From Panicum virgatum (Eukaryota; Streptophyta; Magnoliopsida; Poales; Poaceae): a stretch of 64,000 nt of DNA. The stretch is from positions 31,674,586 to 31,738,585 of the forward strand of contig NC_053140.1 in assembly GCF_016808335.1 (NCBI RefSeq), read 5' to 3'. Shown piece after piece: positions 55,840-64,000 of the stretch. Both the position numbers and the translations under genes were made by a program. Within the stretch, counting starts at the first letter, position 1. Every line of letters starts with the position of its first letter. The notes beneath the pieces were generated by a model. It did no database searches, was not told the origin of the DNA, and was given only the letters and a program-made list of their open reading frames with translations.

Positions 55840-58596
55840 TGTACACCTGGTTTATAAAAGAACATAAACCGAGCAATCATATACGTGCTAGGATCAAGTC
55901 ACACGTATATACAATAGAATGAACAGTATATCACAGCACATATCACGTAAAAAGGTATAATAAAGCGAGTACGGATGTTATTTATTATAATAATGACAAA
56001 ATGTCTGATACAGAGTATGCGGAAGCATAAAACATAAACGATATCTCTCCTCGGAAGCTGAGCAGGGCGCAACAGGGACGTCGACTGGGAGACGAATGCC
56101 TAGAAGTCCTCGTACTCCTGGTAGCTCTAAGTGAACTCCCTCGCGTCGGCAGGAACTGAGCAGCAGTAGAGTATTCCCAAGAGGAAAAAAAGAGTAGAGT
56201 AGGCAAGAGTGAGTACACAACCGTACTCAACAAGTATAACACAAACTATGAGGCTCTAAGGTTGGCTGACTCGACTGCATTAGCTTTTAAGTCTTGGCAA
56301 GGTTTATTAAAGCTATTTACTACAAGTTCGTGAATTACCATGAACCCAGTTACATAGAAATTAATCAAAATTAATCATGAACTACTGAGATCCAAACCAA
56401 ACCAAACCACCCGGGGAAACCTCCCTAACCAAAAGAAGATAACCCCACTAATCAAAAGGAGGATCTGGGCCGCTCATGACCATTAGCACGGCTAGTATAC
56501 CAGTTTTACACTCTGTAGAGGTTGCACATCTTTACCCACCAGTCGTGAGCTACGCTAGTTGTTCATCACACTTCCTTAGGTGAGATGGCTAGTGACTCAC
56601 TACGAGGCCGTTACAAAGAATCTCGTTGGTAAGGCGTAACCACGAGAGTTAGATCAGCGATGATGGGGCCCACCTCACGGGGGTACAAGCACAGGAGCAC
56701 AATCCAAGCACAGACCAATCCGGAGGAGCAGGGACCATTGAAGCTTACCACTCTTGCCACGCAGGTAAGTTACTCCAAACCAAAATGACCTAATTAGTAA
56801 GCCAAGACTATCCCATTCTAGTCTTGTGGTACCGCTGTTGTCCCAGGTTGTCGCTCAATGAACCGGTCCTTATGGAGAGTGGCCAACCAAACACTAAGCA
56901 CCGTGCTGGCCCCTAAACCATGTTTCTAACAAAACACATTTTAACGAGACGTGAGCCACTCAAGCCAACACAGAGGGCCACTCTCAGAATTAAGTTGCAT
57001 ATACCATTAATCAAATTAATTAAAAAGGAGCAAGTGTGTTATAGCATAGTAACCTAGCACAACTAACCAAAATGCAACCCAAAGGACATAAATAAAGGAT
57101 ATAAAGTGGCTAGGAAATCCTTATAGGCATACAGTATTAAAATGCAGTATAAAAGTGTATTTAAGAGTGATAGGTTGTTCATGTTATACTTGCCTTCCTC
57201 AAACTACTCCTGTGCTGCTCAAACTGATCAGAAGATGACTGCTCCGGGTACTGGTACTGGGGCTCCTCAGATGGATCGACGTCTACTCACGAACACATGG
57301 CCAAAAACAAGGCACAACATAAACATACATGCAAATAATAGAAAAAACTAAGAAACAGTACAACAATACATGAAAACAGCAAACAAAACTAGTTTAGAAC
57401 TATTCTACATTTTACAATGATCGCGTGGACATAAAGAACGCCTAAAACAGAGCTAGAACGCAAAATCTAGGCCTAAAACAAGTTCTAGGGGCTTATTTGT
57501 GAGAAAAAACTAAGTTTCTGGGTTTTCCTGCAAAAACCGAGGGCCTAAACGTTAAAACTAGAAAGATCCGAGGGCTGACACGCAAAAAGACCCTAACTGG
57601 ATGGCGGATTCTAATTCTGGAAAGCTTAGGGGCTAAAGCGATAAAAACATGACCTATCTGGAAATAGTTTTGAATGCTGATGGACTGCGTGTTGAATCTC
57701 AAAAAGCGCAGGGGCTCTTTAGCAAATCGTCCAGGCCGAACCAGTATCTTCGATTCACGGCCGTTGGATCGCAATCTGGTGGTTTAGATCAAAGTGGCCC
57801 ACGATCTAATCTGGGCCACTGCTTCCAGATCGGGCGGCTCAGGGGAAAAAGGGGTGAGGGCGGCGGCGCGACTCGCCGGAGACGTGTTCCCGCGGCAGCG
57901 CTGCACCGGAGAAGTCTAAACTCGGTCTTCCCGGGGCGGATTCGAGCGGGATCTGGGTCGGGAGGCATCTACGCGGCATGCGTAAAGCACTGGTGGCGAC
58001 AGGGAGGCTGGTCGGGTCGACGAGGCTGCGGGGGTTTGCTGGGCCGCGCGTGCGGACGGAGTGGTGGAGCAGGCCCGTGTGGCTTGGGCCAGAGCGGGGG
58101 GTAGGGAGGTCGCGGACCGGGCCGGGAAACTGGACCGCGAAGTGAGGAAGGGAGGAGGAGGCGGGTTGGGCTGAGGAGAGTTGATGGGCTGTAGGCAAGG
58201 AGAGAAGGAGATGGGAAACTTGGCCAGCGCTGGTCTGGTGCGGGAGGGAGAGAAGGGAAAGGCCGGCTGGGCCGTAGCTGGGTTCTTGGGCCGGGTTATT
58301 GTGGGTTTTGGGCTGGGTTCCTTTCCTTTTGCTCCTTTTCTAATTCCTAAAACAACACTACTCAAACTAAAACTTGTTGAATTCAAACTCAAATTTGAAT
58401 TCAACCCTAGCACTCAAACAAATAAAAGAGATGCTCCAGCATGAATGCAACAACACAATTTAAACTTAGACAAAATTTTAATTACTTGAGGATCAAAATT
58501 AGATTAAATGCAAGTCTAAACACAATAAACCTTAGAAATTTAAATAAACCAATTAAATTTATTATAAAAAGTTGGAATTTAAATTAGGGTGTTACA
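55840..58596 (-). repeat. Copy C 3' LTR (left)
   Basis: 2757 bp, related to but clearly more diverged and shorter than the copy B LTRs, mainly in the GC-rich leader region (57840-58340). Mini-gene exons at 56100-56155 (one stop) and 57194-57282 (89 bases, one short of the others, so frameshifted). Confidence 0.88.
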
Positions 58597-58611
58597 GTCC
58601 CTACCCCCTTA
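58597..58611 (-). other. Polypurine tract of copy C
   Basis: Minus strand AAGGGGGTAGGGAC beside the left LTR. Confidence 0.85.
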
Positions 58612-58632
58612 AAGGAATCTCGTCCCCGAGAT

Positions 58633-61600
58633 TCAGCTGGGATGGCTAGCAAAGAGATCTGGATACGTCTTCCTCAGCTCATCTTCTCGATCCCATGTTG
58701 CCTCAGCTTCATTGTGATGACTCCACTGAACTCTGCACATCTTGATGCGCTTGCTCCGGGTAACCCTCTCTGATGTCTCCAAAATCTTTACCGGATGCTC
58801 AGTATAAGTCAGATCTTCCTGCACATCTAACCCATCCAGTGGTGCCTACTCCTCAGGTACTCGCAGACACTTTTTCAGCTGAGAGATATGGAAGACATCA
58901 TGAACTCCGGAGAGACTGGGAGGTAACTCCAAGCGATAAGCAACTTCGCCTTTCCTCTCTAGCATCTTGAATGGACCAATATACCGAGGTGTTAGCTTCC
59001 CCTTGATGTTGAATCTGCGGATTCCTCTCATCGGAGACACCTTCAAATATACATAATCATCAACTCTGAAGGTCAAGTCCCTTCGTTTGCCATCTGCATA
59101 GCTCTTTTGCCTACTCTGTGCAATCCTCAGATTCTCCCGCAGCCTGTACCATCTGTTCTGCATCTTCTATAATGTCAGGGCCAAAGAGCTGCTTCTCACC
59201 AATCTGATCCCAATAGAGAGGAGTCCTACACTTTTTGCCATACAATGCCTCAAAGGCGGATTTCTTCAGACTGGCCTGGTAGCTGTTGTTATAGGAGAAC
59301 TCAGCGTACGACAGGCACTTATCCCAACTAGTACCATACTGAATAGCACAAGCTCTCAGCATATCCTCCGACACTTGGTTGGTTCTCTCTGTCTGCCCAT
59401 CTGTCTGAGGATGATAGGCGGTACTGAACCACAGCTTCGTATCCAACGAATCATGGAGCTGCTCCCAGAACCGTGAAGTGAACTGAGATCCTCTGTCTTA
59501 TATAATCTTCTTGGGCACACCATGCAAGCAGACAATCCGAGAGATGTACAACTCTGCAAGTCTAGCACCGGAGTAAGTAGTGTTCACTGGAATGAAGTGA
59601 GCAACTTTCGTCAGACGATCCACTACTACCCATATGGAGTTGTACCCTTTCTGAGTATGAGGCAATCCAACAATGAAGTCCATAGTGATTTCCTCCCATT
59701 TCCACTCTGGAATCTTCAAAGGCTGTAACAGACCTGCTGGCCTCTGATGCTTAGCCTTGACACGCTGACATGTGTCACAAATAGCCACATACTTTGCCAC
59801 TGAACGCTTCATCCCATACCACCAGAAACATTCCTTGAGATCATAGTACATCTTGGTACTGCCCCGGATGAATAGAGTAAGCTGTATCATGAGCCTCACT
59901 CAGAATCAACTTCCAGAGATCATTCACATCAGGCACACAGATCCGATTCTTGTACCACAAGGTACCCAGATCATCCTCTCTGAAATGAGGAGCCTTGCCC
60001 TTCTTGAGCAACTCACGGATCTCCTGCAGCTTCTTATCTTCTTTCTGATGCTGCCTGATCTCTACCTCTAGAGTGGGTACTGCCTCGAATGCTGCACTCG
60101 ATGTATGATGCAAGAAGCCCAGACTCAACTGCTCAAACTCCTCGCATAACTCTGGAGACATCTGGAAAGCCACGACCATATTGACATAGCTTCTTCTGTT
60201 CAGAGCATCTGCCACAACATTGGCCTTACCCGAATGATAGTGAATCTCCAGGTCATAGTCCTTGACCAACTCTAACCATCTCCTCTGCCACATGTTCAGC
60301 TCATTCTGTGTGAAAATGTACTTGAGGCTCTTGTGATCAGTGTAGATATCACACTGCTGCCCATACAAGTAATGCCTCCAAATCTTCAGAGCATGTACAA
60401 CTGCGGCTAACTCAAGATCATGAGTGGGATAGTTCAGCTCATGCCGGCGTAACTGCCGTGAAGCATAAGCAATCACTCTGCCCTCCTGTATCAGAACACA
60501 ACCAAGACCGTCCTTTGAAGCATCACAATACACCGTGAACCTCTTGCTCTGGTCTGGCAGAGTAAGGACTGGCACCGTAGTCAACCTCTTCTTCAGCTCA
60601 TCAAAGTCCATTTGACACACATCAGTCCATATGAATGCCGCATTCTTCTCTAGCAAGGAAGTCAAAGGCTTCGCGATCTTGGAGAAATTCTCAATGAACC
60701 TCCGATAATATCCTGCTAAGCCTAAGAATGACCAGACTTCCTTCACTGTCTGGGGTGTTTCCCACTCGAGCACATCCTTCACCTTGCTTGGATCAACTGC
60801 AATACCTCCCTTGGAGATGACATGACCGAGGAATGGAACCTCATCAATCCAGAACTCGCACTTGCTGAACTTAGCATACAGCTGATGCTGTCTCAATCTC
60901 TGCAACACGAGCCTCAAATGCTCTTCATGGTCTTCGTCTGTCTTGGAGAAGATCAGAATATCATCAATGAAAATCACCACAAAGACATACAGATAATCAC
61001 TGAAGACCATGTTCATCAGATGCATGAAGAAAGCCGGGGCATTAGTCAAGCCGAAGGACATGACCGTGCACTCATACAGCCCGTACTTGCAGGTGAATGC
61101 CGTCTTTGGAATATCCTCAGGGCGGATCCTCAGTTGAAAATAACCCGAATGAAGATCAATCTTTGAGAATACACGAGCACCTCGAAGCAGTTCAAAGAGA
61201 TCCTCAATATGGGGCAGAGGATGCTTGTTCTTGATAGTAACTGCGTTCAGCTCCCGATAATCGACACACATTCTCTTCGAGCCATCCTTCTTATCTACTA
61301 GCACAATGGAAAAGCCCAAGGAGAGAAGCTGCGACGGATATAGCCCTTGGCTAGCAACTCATCAATAGTCTTCTTGACTTCCTCATGCTCTATAGGTGCC
61401 ATGCGGTAGGGCTGCTTTGCAATAGGAGCTGTGCCAGGCAAGATATCAATAGAAAACTCGATGTCGCGTTCAGGCGGCATACCTGGCAGATCATCCGGAA
61501 AGACATCCGGGAATTCAGACACCACGCGAATACCGTCCGTGGGTCTAGCCTCCATCTGATGAAGAAATCCAGAAGGTTCCACTGCACTGATAGTAACCTC

Positions 61601-62014
61601 CTAACCACTGGAAGATGATAGCAAGACTGTCCTTTGAGCACAATCTAACCGGACTCCCCACTTAGCAAGAGTCTCCATCCTCAGAATGACATCAATGCCC
61701 TTGGTGTCTAGCACCATCAGATCAATACAGAACTCTACTCCCCTCTAGGAAACACTAACTCTGGGGCAGAAAGTATGAGACCTCAACTGTCCTCCCGGTG
61801 AAGATACTAACAGGCACCTCTTTAATGTGCTAGTACGAATACCATGATGCTTGACAAAAGACTGGGTAATGAAGGAATGCGTAGCACCAGTATCGAAAAG
61901 CACTGTAGCTGGATATGAATTGACCATGAACGTACCAATAACCACGTTAGGAGCCTCGGCTGCTGACTCGGCCATGATGTGGTTCACTCTGCCTTGTGTT
62001 GGCGCCCTAGGCTG
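58633..62014 (-). pseudogene. pol: Copy C protease, RT, RNase H, integrase, chromodomain, many lesions
   Basis: Protease LFDTGATHSFITQSF near 61880, [15 protein letters not shown] near 61150 and [11 protein letters not shown] near 60960, RNase [12 protein letters not shown] near 60520, integrase with CDTC near 59785 and [12 protein letters not shown] near 59380, chromodomain at 58824-58636. Stops or shifts occur near 61745, 61600, 61310, 59865, 59498, 59150 and 58846. Several stops are TAG where copy A has CAG. It closes at 58633-58635. It is the same gene as copy A pol but much more decayed. Confidence 0.9.
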
Positions 62015-63195
62015 AGCTGGGCGCCCCTGCTGTCCCGCCTGCGCCTTCCGGGGGCAAGAGTTGTCATAGTGCCCCGGCTGGCCACAGTGATAGCAGACGC
62101 GTGGAAGTGCCGGAGCCTGCTGTCCGGTAGGAGCTGCCTGCCGTGGAGCTTGAGGTACTGGCGGCTCTGGTGGAGCAGCACGAGTCGGAGGTGCCGGTAA
62201 CCTTGGGCCCTGGCCCGCCTGCTGCTACTGTCGAGGCGGGTACTGCTGCGGCCGCTGCTGGTACTGCTGAGGAGGCCGATACTGTTGCTGCTGGTACTAT
62301 TGGGGTGGCTGGATGCGAGGACGGGTGTTGCTGCCGGAAGCAACGGGAATGATCTTGCTCTTCTTGTCCTCCATCTCCAGGTGCTTGCGCTCCGTGTTGA
62401 GCGTGCTGTCAACCAGATGGTTGAAGTCATCGAAGCGGAGGTTGAGCAGCGCGTACTGGAGGTAGTCCTCAAGGCCCTCCATGAAGTGCTCCTGCTTCTC
62501 GCGGTCATCCGCGACCTCGGCAGGGGCGTAGCGGGCGAGCTGAAGGAAATGATCACGATACTCCGTGACCGTCATATTTCCCTGAAGTGAAAAAGATAGA
62601 TGTATATCGAATGATTAACTCATGCTTCAGAAAGATAGAACAAGGGGGATATTAGCTCAAAAAGGAAATGCTGAAAGATTATATATGAGTTTACCTGCTT
62701 AAGTGCAAGGAACTCCTTCTTCTTCGTCTTCATAACGCCAGCGGGGACGTTGTGGCTGCGGAACCACTCCCGAAACTGGATCCAGGTGAATGCCTCGCGG
62801 TCCTGAACTAGGTGGGACTCCCACCAGTCCAAAGCTGCCCCTCGCAGCTGTCCTGCTGCTTACAAGACTCGATCCCGATCATCGCACTGGGCGATGTCCA
62901 GCTGGCGCTCCACTGCACGGAGCCAGTCGTCTGCCTGAAGTGGGTCTGACGTGTGAGAGAATGTCGGCGGGTGACCCCTCAGGAACTCAGCATGCCGGTC
63001 ATGTGTCTGCGGTGGTGGAGGGGGCGGAGACTGAGTGTGAGCCTGCTGAAGTGCCTGAACAATGTTGTTCAGGGTAGCCATCATCTGCATCTGGAGCTGG
63101 ATGTACTACTCCAGGGTTAGGGGTGGAGGCATCGGGATCTCGGTACCCTAGTTGTTCTGCCCCTGCTGGTCGGAACCACGCCTGGTGTTCACCAT
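62015..63195 (-). pseudogene. gag: Copy C gag with intron 62582-62694
   Basis: Start ATG at 63193-63195 (MVNTRRGSDQQGQNN), then stops at TAG codons in the first 30 residues. Exon 1 ends at 62695 with Lys-Gln; a 113-base GTAAAC..CAG intron follows; exon 2 begins GNMTVTEYRDHF. A Pro/Gln linker with two TAG codons precedes the zinc knuckle CYHCGQPGHYDNSC (about 62095-62050), then the frame runs into protease. A TAA near 62860 replaces a Tyr seen in copy A. Confidence 0.85.
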
Positions 63196-63746
63196 CTAAT
63201 TTTGGACAAAAGATTTCATGAGTAAGGATATTGCAGAAATAAATTCAGATGGATATGATTACGTTCTGCGGAAAGACTCTGGCATGATAAAATAGACAGG
63301 ATAGAGTGGATTGTTTTACCCCCAATGATCTAACTCATTTTATTAATTAATTAACTTTAGCTTAAGACTGATTTTCTTTAAACCAAATTAAACTACTAAG
63401 CTATGCATTCAAAAATACAAATCAAACATGTAGCATAATAACAAGCATACAAATTTCACAACTTAGCTGAGTTTAACACACAACTCAACTAACACAACGC
63501 ATCGTAGAATGTTCTATCATATTATTATTAAGGGTCATCTAGCTTATACCTATGATGGTCAGACGACTTGCTTCAGGCCAGAATCTACGAATACTATTCT
63601 ATAGAGAGAGAAATCAAGGCAAGATGAGTAAAAGTCTTGGAATTCAAGGGGTGTTATAACAAAATAGTTTCAGCAGACATGGATTGGAGAGAAGAAGTCC
63701 TAAAACTCGACCAGTTCTATCTAGGCTTCGTCCTACAGTCGATATG
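63196..63746 (-). other. 5' leader of copy C
   Basis: Non-coding interior between PBS and gag, similar to the copy B leader (39080-39580). No ORF recognised. Confidence 0.6.
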
Positions 63747-63761
63747 ACTCTGATACCACTA
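63747..63761 (-). other. Primer-binding site of copy C
   Basis: Minus strand TAGTGGTATCAGAGT next to the right LTR; TGGTATCAGAG matches initiator tRNA-Met. Confidence 0.85.
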
Positions 63762-64000
63762 TGTAAGACCCGATTTTTAAAAGAACATAAACCGAGCAAT
63801 CATATACATGCCAGGATCAAGTCACACGTATATACAACAGAATGAATAGTATATCATAGTACATATCACATAAAAAGGTATAATAAAGCGAGTACGAATG
63901 TTATTTATTACAATAATGACAAAATTTCTGATACAAAGTATGCGGAAGCGTAAAACATAAACGATATCTCTCCTCAGAAGCTGAGCAGGGCGCCACAGGG
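63762..64000 (-). repeat. Copy C 5' LTR (right), truncated by window
   Basis: Starts TGTAAGACCC and matches the first ~240 bp of the left LTR with scattered differences. Confidence 0.88.

Larger units (their letters stand above)
55840..64000 (-). mobile_element. Gypsy 'copy C', full-length but heavily mutated, right LTR truncated by window
   Basis: Left LTR 55840-58596 (TGTACACC to GGGTGTTACA), interior 58597-63761, right LTR from 63762 to the window end. Same family as copy A by gag intron, domain order and protein sequence. The five bases before it (GCCAG, 55835-55839) are the likely target duplication; the partner is outside the window. Confidence 0.9.

Overview
The window looks like a transposable-element-dense stretch of a grass (Poaceae) nuclear genome. 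The basis is nested Ty3/Gypsy chromovirus and Sirevirus-type Copia retrotransposons, an En/Spm (CACTA) DNA transposon, a Tourist-like MITE, GC-rich CpG-dense leaders, and one spliced plant-type aspartic-protease-like gene. I see no bacterial operons, rRNA, tRNA or CRISPR. The species cannot be fixed from the sequence alone.

Layout. (1) 1-11600: 3' part of a plus-strand Gypsy element ('copy A', Tekay/Del-like: gag, protease, RT, RNase H, integrase, chromodomain), then its ~3.4 kb 3' LTR (4379-11600). That LTR is split by a 3.8 kb solo LTR of another family (6359-10193, TSD GCAGC). (2) 11601-12600: minus-strand relic of a diverged chromovirus. (3) 12600-16090: low-information repeats, including decayed CACTA-like subterminal repeats and a minisatellite with an ATT run. 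(4) 16093-26682: full-length but mutated minus-strand Sirevirus (TSD TAAGT). (5) 26756-27065: Tourist-like MITE (TSD TAA). (6) 27069-31297: unexplained DNA, then the only convincing host gene, a two-exon aspartic-protease-like gene on the minus strand. (7) 31440-34088: Copia-type LTR relic, then the start of a non-autonomous LTR element with a Transposase_28-like ORF. That ORF is split by (8) 34089-55430: minus-strand Gypsy 'copy B' (TSD CGACC), which has near-identical LTRs, lacks pol, and carries an intact 413-codon chimeric ORF. (9) 41489-53936: a 12.4 kb CACTA element inserted in the right LTR of copy B (TSD TTT). It has an intact 1117-codon TNP2 transposase and a multi-exon Transposase_24/Ulp1-like gene. 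(10) 55840-64000: minus-strand Gypsy 'copy C', heavily mutated, with its right LTR running off the window.

Order of events read from nesting: the Transposase_28 element is older than copy B, and copy B is older than the CACTA insertion. Copy C also sits in the Transposase_28 element. The solo LTR landed in the copy A LTR after copy A inserted.

The most unusual signal is inside the long Gypsy LTRs. Two different LTR families each carry a gene-like architecture: an ATG-poor GC-rich leader, a GTGAGC splice donor, a short acidic/Gln-rich exon, a GC-AG intron with AG|GCAAG donor in the same phase, and a last exon ending in an acidic tail and stop. The second most unusual is copy B, where the usual capsid half of gag is replaced by an unrelated Cys-containing segment and its leader holds what looks like the captured 3' end of another Gypsy element.
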